From Promethearchaeia archaeon (GTDB lineage: Archaea; Asgardarchaeota; Lokiarchaeia; Sigyniarchaeales; SOKP01): 64,000 bases of DNA. Shown piece by piece: positions 27,413 through 36,800 of the stretch. The stretch spans positions 1-64,000 of the forward strand of contig JAHQWJ010000080.1 in NCBI GenBank assembly GCA_029856125.1. Direction: 5' to 3'. The stretch's first letter is position 1. Each line of letters begins with the position of its first letter. The notes under the pieces were generated by a model. The model worked only from the letters and a program-made list of their open reading frames with translations. It was not told the DNA's origin and made no database searches. Made by a program: the position numbers and the translations under genes.

Positions 27413-28354
27413 CTACGAACCTAAAGTTTTGTGTATTATATTTTCAATTATATTTTCAACTTTTGTGCCCGGTTTTGGTTTGATTGAACCTAATAAAACA
27501 TGCTGCGTAACTTCTGAAAGATATTCATATACTGACACCTTTTCTTTTAGCTCTCCTTTTTTTTCTAAAGATCGTCTACGGCCTAAAAGTTTAGCGATGG
27601 CAATACCTGCTCTAATGGAGGCTGGTACCTCGATATCTATTTTATTTTTTCTTGTTTCGTTTATTATAGAATAAATTAGTTCTAATTCTGATTCTTCTAT
27701 TTCAAAATGTTCTGGTAAATTTATTCTGATAATATCGAGCTCAGTCGCCTTATCTGGATATGTTAATTTGATCCACACCTTAATTCTATCCTTCAATGCC
27801 TCAGATAATCGATGAGTTCCAGATAATTCTTCAGGGTTCATCGCAGAAATAAAAAAGAAATCTTTATCGGCTTTTATTCTTCCAAGGTGAGGAATGCTAA
27901 TAGATGCTTCCTCTAAGGGTTCTAATAGCGTATTTTGTGAATATTCTGTAGCTCTATTAATCTCATTTGCTAAAAACGTCCCACCCTCCAACATAGCTCT
28001 CAAAAGAGGTCCAGGATTGAACGCTTCTAACACAAACCCTTTTTTTAAAGTAATCGCTGGGTCGAAACTTCCAATGAAATGGCTTGGTTTTATTGATTCA
28101 TCAAGCGTTAACCAATTAAAATTCTTGTTTTTATCTTCTTTTGCTCTTAGCTTTGCAAAATATCGACACAGAATTGTTTTTCCAACTCCAGGAGGACCTA
28201 CCAGAGCAGGAAATAATCCCGTTGCCTCCGCATCTCTAAGTAATTCTAAAGCCTTTCCATACTGCCCTGTTAAGACAATATCAATTTGTTCTTCAGAAAT
28301 GTCCTTGATGAGTCGTTTATTGAATAATTCCTCAAATCTTTGTTTATCAATCAT
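27413..28354 (-). CDS. MoxR-family AAA+ ATPase
   Basis: A 313-residue AAA+ ATPase of the MoxR/YehL type. Walker A is GPPGVGKT (53-60). Walker B reads GGTFLANEINRA, so the expected Asp is Asn130 while catalytic Glu131 is retained. Sensor 1 lies in FFISAMNPEELSGTHRLSEA and the arginine region in LKDRIKVWIKL. First gene of the MoxR-VWA-SWIM-like operon, divergent from the Dam-type methylase across 95 bp containing AT-rich TATA-like runs. The Asp-to-Asn change should weaken but not necessarily abolish Mg-ATP hydrolysis. Confidence 0.92.
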   Translation of the reverse strand: MIDKQRFEELFNKRLIKDISEEQIDIVLTGQYGKALELLRDAEATGLFPALVGPPGVGKTILCRYFAKLRAKEDKNKNFNWLTLDESIKPSHFIGSFDPAITLKKGFVLEAFNPGPLLRAMLEGGTFLANEINRATEYSQNTLLEPLEEASISIPHLGRIKADKDFFFISAMNPEELSGTHRLSEALKDRIKVWIKLTYPDKATELDIIRINLPEHFEIEESELELIYSIINETRKNKIDIEVPASIRAGIAIAKLLGRRRSLEKKGELKEKVSVYEYLSEVTQHVLLGSIKPKPGTKVENIIENIIHKTLGS

Positions 28355-28449
28355 CGTAAAAATCTACTAGTTTAATTGATGTGTATAGTAATTATTAATT
28401 TTTAATCTATATTTTTATATAGTATAAATTTTGATACTTTGTTAGAAAT

Positions 28450-29274
28450 TTGACGCAAAAAACTCGTTCATATCCTTTTGTAAAGTGGGCTGGTGGTAAA
28501 CGGCAATTACTACCACAAATGGAGAAGTATTTTCCTAAACACTATAATAGATACATCGAGCCCTTTATTGGTGGTGGAGCTGTTTTTTTCCATTTGATTC
28601 CTGAAAATTCAATTATATCAGATAATAATCCCGATTTAATAAATTGCTATAAGGTTATAAAAGATGATGTAGAGCGCTTAATAAAATCTCTAAAGAAACA
28701 TATATACGAAAAGATTTACTATTATGAAATTCGAGCTCTCGACCGGGATGTTAAAAAATTTGCTGAACTATCAGATATTGAGAAAGCTTCACGATCCATT
28801 TATTTAAATAAAACCGGATACAACGGATTATATCGCGTTAACAGTAAAGGTCTCTTTAATGTTCCTTTCGGAAGACATAAAAATCCAAAAATATGTGACG
28901 AGACAAATTTAAGAAATGTTAGTCAAACTTTAAAGAAGGTTGAAATATTTCTGGGTTCTTTCGAAATCTGCTTAGATTTTGTTGAAAAAGATGATTTTAT
29001 ATACTTTGACCCCCCTTATTTTCCACTTTCTGACACTGCTTTATTTACAAGTTATACTAAAAATAGTTTTGATAAGTCTTCGCAATTAAAATTATTTGAA
29101 GTGTTTATGGAACTTAATGAAAGAGGGTGTAATCTAATGCTGAGTAATTCCTATTCCGAATTTATATTAGATTTGTATAAAGATTTTAAAATTATTACAT
29201 TGAAAGCTAAACGAAATATAAATAGTAATTCGCAGAAAAGGGGATTAATTAACGAAGTTTTAATTCTGAATTAA
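28450..29274 (+). CDS. DNA adenine-N6 methyltransferase, Dam / D12 class
   Basis: Transfers a methyl group from SAM to adenine in DNA. Alpha-class motif order: FVKWAGGK (10-17, SAM-binding), IEPFIGGGAVFF, SDNNPDLI and the catalytic DPPY at 187-190, with the KTGYNGLYRVNSKG segment typical of the Dam/DpnM group. The start is TTG at 28450. No restriction endonuclease, S subunit or REase-like ORF is adjacent, so it is a solitary methylase (regulatory, protective or phage-derived). Recognition sequence cannot be inferred; GATC is the commonest for this group. Confidence 0.92.
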   Translation: MTQKTRSYPFVKWAGGKRQLLPQMEKYFPKHYNRYIEPFIGGGAVFFHLIPENSIISDNNPDLINCYKVIKDDVERLIKSLKKHIYEKIYYYEIRALDRDVKKFAELSDIEKASRSIYLNKTGYNGLYRVNSKGLFNVPFGRHKNPKICDETNLRNVSQTLKKVEIFLGSFEICLDFVEKDDFIYFDPPYFPLSDTALFTSYTKNSFDKSSQLKLFEVFMELNERGCNLMLSNSYSEFILDLYKDFKIITLKAKRNINSNSQKRGLINEVLILN

Positions 29275-29383
29275 GATATGTAATATTCGATTATAACAAC
29301 TTTTATTTAGATTTATGATTATATTAAGATTTAATACAAAGTGTTTATTCGACACTAGTAATTACGAATTTTGTTGATTTTTT

Positions 29384-31762
29384 ATGCAAGTAGAGCAAAT
29401 TTCTCCATCTGATTATAAGGATCGCAGTATAAGAATGAAAAAAGAAGTTATTTCCCAACCACATGAACTCTGTATAGAAAGAGCTAAACTTTTCACTGAG
29501 TCGTATAAAGCTACAAAGAATGAACCCCAAAACATTAGGTTTGCAAAAGCTATGTACCATTTATTGTCGAATATGACAATAAAAATACGGGAAGATGAAT
29601 TCGTTGTTGGGAATCGATGTACTAAATTTGTTGGAACACCCTTATATCCTGAAGTACGCGTTGATACAATTGAGCAAGATATAAACCTCTATAACAATCG
29701 AGAAACTCAACGGCTATTACTTTCAGATGACGATAAACAAATCATAATCGAAGAAATTATACCATATTGGAAAAACGAAGAAGAGACTACCAAATCCAGA
29801 TTTGACTCTTATTTAAATCCCGAATTAACCGATCTCATGCTAAATCTACTCTATATCGTGGATACTAACATTACTAACGGAACGGGACATTTCTTCCCTG
29901 GACATCATAATGTTTTAAAAGCGGGATTTAACGGCTTAATTCAAAAAGCAAGAGAAAAGATGAAAGAATTTTCGAAAGATCAAAAGAAGATGGACTTTTT
30001 GGAGTCAGTTATTATTGTTTTAGATGGTTCTAAAGAGTTTATTCAAAGATTCTCAATATTGGCAACTGAATTAGCAGAAAAAGAAGACGATCGTAATAGA
30101 AAAAAAGAGCTTTATGAAATTGCTGAAATTTGTTCTAATATCTCCGGTAACCCACCATCCTCATTTAAAGAAGCCCTTCAATTAATGTATTTCACTCACG
30201 TAATTGCGGGTCTCGAAGATGGAGGCTTTGCTATTAGTATAGGACGCATTGATCAAGTTCTCTATCCTTTTTATTTTGAGGATAAAAAAAAAGGAAATAT
30301 AACTGATGAAGAAATACAATTTTTAATTGAATGTTTTTACTTGAAACTTTCAACTCTATGGAATTATGTCCTCCATAAAGGAATTAGAGCTGCAGAAGGA
30401 CCGCCTCTTACTGCAAATTTGACGATAGGGGGCGTTGATGAGGATGGAAACGACGCTACTAATCAATTGTCGTATCTATTCTTAGATTCGTACAAAAAGC
30501 TAAAAACAGTCCAACCTACTTTTTCTGTTCGTATCCATAATAAATCTCCAGACGATTTAATTGTAAAAACAGGAGAAGCTATTAAATCAGGAGCTAGTAT
30601 TGCGTTGTTTAACGACGTTGTTATGATTCCAGGTCTTATAAATCTTGGTTACACTTTTGAAGATGCGCGTGAATATGCACCAATAGGGTGTGTAGAACCA
30701 GCACATACTTGTAAGTCTTTTGGATGTACAAACGCGACTCAGTTAAATATTGTGAAGTGTTTAGAATTAACTTTAAACAATGGGACAGATATGGCTACAA
30801 GAAGGGCATATGGCATTGAAAATACAAAAAATCTCTCCTCATACCAAGATTTATGGGACGAGTTTTCGAACCAACTTAGCTTTTTTGCTAAAAAATTAGT
30901 AGAAACAATGTCATTCCTTGAAAAAGCTATTGCTGAGCTCAATCCGCAACCCTTTTTATCCGCAACTATCGACGATTGCATTGAAAAGGGGTGTGATATC
31001 ACAAGTGGAGGCGCTAAATATGATTTTACTACGACTCAACTAATTGGTTTATCTACAGTTGTCGATTCTCTGGCTGTAATTAAAAAAATGGTTTACGAGG
31101 AAAAATTATTTTCTTTAGAAGAATTAATAAAGATAGTGTCAAAGAATTACCGAGGTACTTATAATGGGAAAAAGGGAGAAGAAATTAGGCAAATCTTTAT
31201 TAATAAAGTCCCTAAGTTTGGAAACGATAACGATTATGTCGACTTCATAGCTCGCGATGTAGCAGAATTGTTCTGTAAGGAAATTCTTAAACATAAAAAT
31301 TATAGAGGCGGAAAATATCATCCCGGAATTTATTCTACAGCTTTTCACATAGCATTTGGAGTTTTTACAGCGGCCTCCGCTGATGGAAGGAAGGCAAGAG
31401 AACCACTCTCAAATGGAGTTGGTCCAACCAACGGAAGGGATAAAAATGGTCCAACAGCGATACTTAATTCAATTATGAAGCTGGATAATGAGTTAATAAC
31501 TAATGGAAACTCAGTAATATTAGCTTTTCATCCAAACACACTAAAGATAGAATTGTTCCTTCCACTCATTAGAACCTATTTTGAAGAAAATGGAGGTTAT
31601 CACATTCAATTTAATGTAGTTGGAAAAGAAATTCTATGTGATGCTCAAATAAATCCAAAGGAATATCAAGGCTTAGTTGTACGGATCGCTGGTTATGCCG
31701 TATTGTTTACAGAATTATCTAAATCCGCACAAGACGAGATTATTGGTCGAACGGAGTTTTAA
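29384..31762 (+). CDS. Glycyl radical enzyme, diol dehydratase / C-X lyase type
   Basis: A 792-residue glycyl radical enzyme. The thiyl-radical site is Cys436 in IGCVEPAHTC, with the neighbouring Glu438 as in glycerol/propanediol dehydratases and choline TMA-lyase, rather than the Cys-Cys of pyruvate formate-lyase. The radical-bearing Gly770 lies in VVRIAGYAVLF near the C-terminus, followed by the usual Q-D-E-I-I-x-R-T ending. It needs a radical SAM activase, but none is encoded next to it or elsewhere in this window. No microcompartment shell gene is present. Strictly anaerobic metabolism follows from the family; the substrate is not determined. Confidence 0.93.
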   Translation: MQVEQISPSDYKDRSIRMKKEVISQPHELCIERAKLFTESYKATKNEPQNIRFAKAMYHLLSNMTIKIREDEFVVGNRCTKFVGTPLYPEVRVDTIEQDINLYNNRETQRLLLSDDDKQIIIEEIIPYWKNEEETTKSRFDSYLNPELTDLMLNLLYIVDTNITNGTGHFFPGHHNVLKAGFNGLIQKAREKMKEFSKDQKKMDFLESVIIVLDGSKEFIQRFSILATELAEKEDDRNRKKELYEIAEICSNISGNPPSSFKEALQLMYFTHVIAGLEDGGFAISIGRIDQVLYPFYFEDKKKGNITDEEIQFLIECFYLKLSTLWNYVLHKGIRAAEGPPLTANLTIGGVDEDGNDATNQLSYLFLDSYKKLKTVQPTFSVRIHNKSPDDLIVKTGEAIKSGASIALFNDVVMIPGLINLGYTFEDAREYAPIGCVEPAHTCKSFGCTNATQLNIVKCLELTLNNGTDMATRRAYGIENTKNLSSYQDLWDEFSNQLSFFAKKLVETMSFLEKAIAELNPQPFLSATIDDCIEKGCDITSGGAKYDFTTTQLIGLSTVVDSLAVIKKMVYEEKLFSLEELIKIVSKNYRGTYNGKKGEEIRQIFINKVPKFGNDNDYVDFIARDVAELFCKEILKHKNYRGGKYHPGIYSTAFHIAFGVFTAASADGRKAREPLSNGVGPTNGRDKNGPTAILNSIMKLDNELITNGNSVILAFHPNTLKIELFLPLIRTYFEENGGYHIQFNVVGKEILCDAQINPKEYQGLVVRIAGYAVLFTELSKSAQDEIIGRTEF

Positions 31763-31855
31763 TTGCATTCAAATGTAATTCATATATTTCTCGAATCAAA
31801 ATCACAAAAATTTTTAGTTTATCATTATTTTTTTATTGTATTAATTTGTTAAAAT

Positions 31856-31927
31856 GGGCCTGTAGATCAGTCGCAGATCGCTTGGTTCGCAATCAAGAGG
31901 TCACGGGTTCAATTCCCGTCAGGTCCA
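31856..31927 (+). tRNA. tRNA-Ala (CGC)
   Basis: A complete 72-nt cloverleaf with no encoded CCA and no intron. The acceptor stem GGGCCTG/CAGGTCC contains the G3-U70 wobble pair that identifies tRNA-Ala. The D stem is GATC/GATC, the anticodon stem CTTGG/TCAAG with loop TTCGCAA (anticodon 31888-31890, CGC), the T stem ACGGG/CCCGT with loop TTCAATT, and discriminator A at 31927. The D-loop is AGTCGCA, so the usual G18-G19 pair is C-G. Confidence 0.95.
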
Positions 31928-31948
31928 CTATTACTTTTAAAAAGAAAA

Positions 31949-32824
31949 TTAAATTGTATCTTCTCCAACTCCTAATTGTGATATCATCATTCTCTTGAGC
32001 TCCTCTTTGTTTTTAGGTAATCCAAACATATCCGCATATTTATCAGTTGTATTTAATTCTGCTGACCTTCCTTTTTTTACCGCTGTTATTAGATCGTTGT
32101 CCAAGAGATATTTCACATGCTCGTAAGCGCCACTTCCTCTTAATTTAATTACGGTTGACTTTAAAATTGGCTGTTTCAGAGCAATTACAGTAAGTGTTCT
32201 TAAATAGCGCTCAGCAATAGCACCACCTTTAGCGAATTTGGAAACTGTTTCTGTAAGTTCCGGTCTTAGCTGCATTTGATATTTTTCTCCAATTTGGGCG
32301 ACAATCAATGCGCCTTCACGGTCTAAATAGTCAAAAGCAACAACATTTACAAGTTCTTCTACTTCTTTTTTTGGGATTTCTAATTTAGTTGATAATTCTT
32401 CTACATCCAGAGGTCTACCAGCCGCATAAAGAGCGCCCTCTATTAGATTTCTCCGTAGAACATTTAATTGTAATTCTAATTCTTCTTTCGTGAGTTCTTT
32501 AGGTATATGAAATTCAACTGTATCATCTCCTATAACTTCAGTCTCTCGTTCGCTTAAGTTTTCTTCTGAGGGGTCGAGACTCGATGATTCTTCCCCCTCA
32601 ATATTTAATTCTTCTTCAATAAACTCTTGGAGATCTTCTTCTTCTTTAAAATCTTGTTTAGGAAAATCTTCTATGGTTTCTTTGGTTTCTAATTCGATCT
32701 CAATATCTTCTAAATTCCTTTCTTCTTGAGGAATTTCTTCGGGATTAGTCTCATCTAAAGGTTCTACTTCATTCGTTTCGGCTTCGTATTGATTTTCGTG
32801 TTCTTTTTCGTTATTTTCGTTCAG
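31949..32824 (-). CDS. scpB: Segregation and condensation protein ScpB, with probable CTG start
   Basis: The winged-helix subunit of the SMC-ScpAB complex. The first canonical start in frame (TTG at 32308) would give only 119 residues and cut off the first winged helix. Upstream in the same frame are RRNLIEGALYAAGRPLDVEE and YLDREGALIVAQIGEKYQM, which are clear ScpB N-terminal sequence, preceded by a 110-residue Glu/Asp-rich tail. That whole segment has no ATG, GTG or TTG before the stop at 32828-32830. A CTG at 32824 sits exactly five bases after GGTGAT, the arrangement of mcm, giving 291 residues. The second winged helix (LTVIALKQPILKSTVIKLRG) is intact. Follows scpA in the smc operon. Confidence 0.9.
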   Translation of the reverse strand: MNENNEKEHENQYEAETNEVEPLDETNPEEIPQEERNLEDIEIELETKETIEDFPKQDFKEEEDLQEFIEEELNIEGEESSSLDPSEENLSERETEVIGDDTVEFHIPKELTKEELELQLNVLRRNLIEGALYAAGRPLDVEELSTKLEIPKKEVEELVNVVAFDYLDREGALIVAQIGEKYQMQLRPELTETVSKFAKGGAIAERYLRTLTVIALKQPILKSTVIKLRGSGAYEHVKYLLDNDLITAVKKGRSAELNTTDKYADMFGLPKNKEELKRMMISQLGVGEDTI

Positions 32825-32829
32825 TTTCT

Positions 32830-32835
32830 ATCACC
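32830..32835 (-). promoter_or_regulatory. Shine-Dalgarno GGTGAT of scpB
   Basis: GGTGAT, then AGAAA, then CTG in the scpB frame. It lies between the scpA stop and the proposed scpB start and has no ATG, GTG or TTG at a usable distance. Main evidence for CTG initiation. Confidence 0.7.
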
Positions 32836-32853
32836 AAAAATTAGGATTGTAAT

Positions 32854-33858
32854 TTAACTTTTTAAATTTATTGAGAAATCTTTAAAATCTTCGTCTTGAA
32901 ATAGTTCTAACTTATTCCCTGTTGAGAGGAACATTAAAGCTAAAAACATGCGAACAAAAGCGAACTTCTTACCTATGTCGCTTTTTTCTTCGATATTAAT
33001 AATTTCTGCCATGTCATAAAAGGAGGTTTCTTTATCGTCAAGTTTTATTTTAGTTTTTATTCTGTTAAACCAAGCGTTGTGTAACTCTTCTACAGTTTGT
33101 TCCTTCCCGCTAATGTGTTTTAAAAGTTCTTTTGGCAGTTGCGCTTTAGATTTTTTTTGAATTCGCTGTTCTTTTAATTCATCCCGTCTCATTCTTCTCC
33201 TTTTTAGTTTTTCTTTTTTTTGCATTGTCTCAATTATTGCAGATCTCATAGCGTCAAATAATTCGTCTTTAGTGGAGATTAACATTTTAGGCTGAATAGG
33301 TTGTGGTAAAGATTTGGGTATCGATCTACCGTGCCTTGCCCTGAATTGCGCCAATTCTTCCTTTTTCTGAATCTGTTCTTCATCCCGTATTATGCTAGAG
33401 ATTTTGTAGTGATGTAATACTGCCGAAGTTTTAAGCGCGATTCCAGCAATTTTATAATTAATTAAATCTTCATGAAGCATATTATTGAAGAATTTATCAA
33501 CTAATGAAGCTAGATCGTAAAAGGCTACATTTGATTCCTTCGCGACTTCGGGATCTAAAAGGCTTGAAAAAGGCGGTTTCTGCCAGAACTTTAATTCTAA
33601 CTTTTCTTTATGCAATAATGCGGGATCTTCTTCCTCGCCGGCGACTAACTCTTCTTCCAATACTTCTTCATCCATATCATCTTGAGTTCGGTCTACAAAT
33701 TCTGGATGTGAAGCGATCTTTTCTATAAGTTTAATAATTTCATTTTTTTTTGATTTAGACGGTATCTTTATGTTGTTTTTACTTGCAAATTCCCTAAGTT
33801 GCTTTACAGACCATTCTTTGAAGTTGTATTTTTTCTCTTCACTCTCATTTTCTGGAAC
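32854..33858 (-). CDS. scpA: Kleisin ScpA with N-terminal SAP-like DNA-binding domain
   Basis: The kleisin that bridges the SMC heads. The core shows LELKFWQKPPFSSLLD, NYKIAGIALKTSAVLHHYKI and a C-terminal winged helix ending in KFAFVRMFLALMFLSTGNKLE. The first ATG is at 33675, but the frame is open for 60 more codons and encodes a helix-extended-helix (EWSVKQLREFASKNNIKIPS then KSKKNEIIKLIEKI) like SAP/Rho-N domains. There is no ATG, GTG or TTG there. GTT at 33858 is seven bases after GGTG (33866-33869), and ATC at 33861 is another candidate. The proposed form is 334 residues. The gene follows smc closely. Confidence 0.85.
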   Translation of the reverse strand, partial: VPENESEEKKYNFKEWSVKQLREFASKNNIKIPSKSKKNEIIKLIEKIASHPEFVDRTQDDMDEEVLEEELVAGEEEDPALLHKEKLELKFWQKPPFSSLLDPEVAKESNVAFYDLASLVDKFFNNMLHEDLINYKIAGIALKTSAVLHHYKISSIIRDEEQIQKKEELAQFRARHGRSIPKSLPQPIQPKMLISTKDELFDAMRSAIIETMQKKEKLKRRRMRRDELKEQRIQKKSKAQLPKELLKHISGKEQTVEELHNAWFNRIKTKIKLDDKETSFYDMAEIINIEEKSDIGKKFAFVRMFLALMFLSTGNKLELFQDEDFKDFSINLKS

Positions 33859-33884
33859 GATTATACACCTTAAGTTTTTAATTT

Positions 33885-36800
33885 TTAATTTTCTTCAATA
33901 GTAGGAGGCACATCTGGAAGTTCGAGTAACCTTTTCGCTTCTTCTTCTAAATCGACACTAAAAATGTCGGTGATTCCGCTTTGTTGCATGGAAACACCGT
34001 ATATGCGATCTGCGTTAACTATATTCTCTTCACGATGACTTATCACCAAAAATTGCGCTTGTCTGGCAAATTCTTTAATTACCATACTTACTCTATGAAC
34101 ATTGGGACCATCTAAGGCAGCATCTATCTCGTCCATAATATAAAATGGCGCAGGATAAAATTCTTGAACCGCAAAAATAAATGACAAAGCAACGAGTGTT
34201 TTTTCTCCGCCACTCAATATTTCTAAACTGGAAATACGCTTCCCACGGGGTCTAGCTTCGATACTACATCCTCCTTCAAAAGGTTTATCTGGTCTATCGA
34301 GAATCATTTTTGCAGATCCCCCTGGTGAAAGCTTCTGAAATATTCGAGCAAACTCACGATTGATTTCGTGGTAAGCCTTCATGAATGTTCGAGTTTTTTC
34401 CAATTCAATTTTTTCAATAGCATCGAGAATTGCTTTTCTTTCACGTTGTATCGTTTGCCTTCTCATATCTATTTCGTCAAATCTCTCTTTTATAGTATCA
34501 TATTGCGTAATAGCTTTCAAGTTAACTGGTTCCAAAGCTTTTTTCTTGTTGGTAGCTGTAGAAATATCTGATTGTAATCCCGATTCTGAGAGCTCGTCAG
34601 TCACTACGGGCAAAGCACCGTAATCCTTCGATCTCTGATAAAAAGTTTCTATCTGATCTGTAGTAATAATCTTTTTTGATTCAAAATTGTTTAGTTTAGC
34701 ATTTTCCATTGAAAGATCAGAGCGTAGGTCGTTTATTAGTTTCTGATAATTTTTTTGTTTCTGCCAGGATATATCCTTTCCTTGAATCTGTTTATTAATT
34801 TCTTCCTGTTTTACATTCTTTTTGTCTTCTTCTTGTTTTAAATCAGTTTCAATGTTTTCAATATCTTTTACTATTAATTCTATTTGTTTCTCAGTTTCTT
34901 TGATGTCTTGGTTAAGAGAGATTATTTTTTGTTCTCGTTCTTTATTTTTATTTAATTCGTTTAATTTAGCTTGTATTTTTTGAAGATCTTTATTAAATTT
35001 ATTTAATTCTTTTTGAACTTTCTTTTGCGCTTCCAACTCTTTGTTTTTATCTTCTCTTAAAGCATCTATGACTAATTGGATTTCATTGACTTTCTTTTGT
35101 ACCTCATCTACTTGGGTATTAAAACCCTCCATGTCTTGAGCACACTGTTTAATATTTGCGTTAGCTTCCAAGTTTTCCTTAGTTAATTCTTCAATTGAAT
35201 TGATAACCATCATAACATTTTCAAGTGCCCTTAGGTTATCCATTGTACTCTCTAATTTTTTATTTTGGTTACCAATATGAGTTCTTAACTTTTCTGTATT
35301 CTCCCAAAACTTATTTTTTTCTAAAATTTGAGAATCGATTTTTACTGTTAAAGCTTCTTGTTCTAAATTGAGATTTGTAATGTTTTCTTCAGTGTTAATT
35401 ATAATATTTTTCTTATTTTCTATATTTGAATTTAATTCTTGGATATTATTCTCAATATCAATGATTTTTTCATAAAAATTTTGTATTCCCTGCAATTCTT
35501 GAAGTTTTTTATGCAAATCGTCTAATCCTTGCTGTTTTATTTCTATATTTTTCTTGATAGTAGAAACTTTATCCCAGTAGTCCTCTTTGAGTTGTTTTAC
35601 ATTGTTTATTTCTTCATTGAAATTTTCTTTTTGTTTTTCTCCTATAACAGTATTCCTCTGCTTAACCTCAGCTTCAGACTTTTCGATTTTCCCGACCAAT
35701 TCGGTGATTCTTTTATTAACTTCTTCTAATCTCTTATTAGTAACTGATAAATCGTCTGAATCATGCTTTTCTTGAGTATTTATCCGTGTTAAATCTTTTT
35801 CAATTTGGTTTAGATCCAGAGTTTGAGACGCAATATTTTCAGTGATCTCTTCAAGCTGTTTATATTGCTCTTGTGATTTTGACATAGTGAGTTTTCGCAA
35901 TGATAAGTATACATTCTCAAGAATTTCCATTAAATCTTGAACGAAGCTATCAAAAGTTGATGTAGATTGTTGAATTTCTACGTCAGCACTTTCCTTTACA
36001 GAATCAATTAACTGATCTATCGTTGTGTCAACATTCTCAGTAAAAAGAGTTAATGTCTGAAGTATAGACTTAAGAGTTTCAGACATTTCAGCAACCTCTG
36101 ATTTTTGTTCCGCTTCTGCTTCAGCTTCAGAGCTTACATCTTCAACCGTCTTCATAATATCGATAATATCAAGGACAAATTGTTTAAAGTTAACCCCTGA
36201 CGTCTCAATTGCCTCAGCATTAGACTGTTGAATGTTGCTCTTGATAGATTCGACGGAAATATTGATATTCTGAGTGAGCATGTTCAGTATTTGCAGGATT
36301 CCTGTTATATCTTCAGTATTTCTTTCGTATTCTTTTTCTGTATTTTCAATTTTAGCTAATAAATTATTTTTTTCAGTAGTTAGCTCTCCTATTCGTCTTT
36401 GAATATTATCTTTTCTTTTATTAAGCCCTTCTGATTCAGAGCTATTTTTAGTTAAATTTGCGTTTAGAGTTGACGATTTTAATTCTAAATCTTGTTTTTC
36501 CCTCTCAAGATTGGTCGATTCTTTTTTTAATAGATTTAACCTCGTATTAATATTATCAATTTTGGTTCTGTTATCATTAATTTCTGATTCAATAGAATCT
36601 TGTTTCATTAACAATAATTCTAATTCTTGTTCATTTTTTCTATAAATAGAATCTTCATCTTTTAATTGTTGTCGATAACTGTTTAATTCATTAGTTAGAG
36701 TATCTTTTTCCCTTAATAGCTCTTTTAACGCCTCTTCTGTGTCTTTCCCTTTACTTAATTCTTTGATTTTTTCTTCAGTTTTGATTTTATCTACATTCAA

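Noticed and set aside
27894..28370. 158-codon plus-strand ORF opposite the MoxR gene
   Set aside because: An antisense shadow of a conserved AAA+ gene, with composition and motifs belonging to the minus-strand frame.
28450..29274. Complete restriction-modification system
   Set aside because: Only the methylase is present; both neighbours are complete unrelated genes.
32854..33675. Accepting the ATG at 33675 as the scpA start
   Set aside because: It would remove a SAP-like domain closely similar to one in Topo VI B and leave an unexplained 60-codon open frame after a GGTG sequence.
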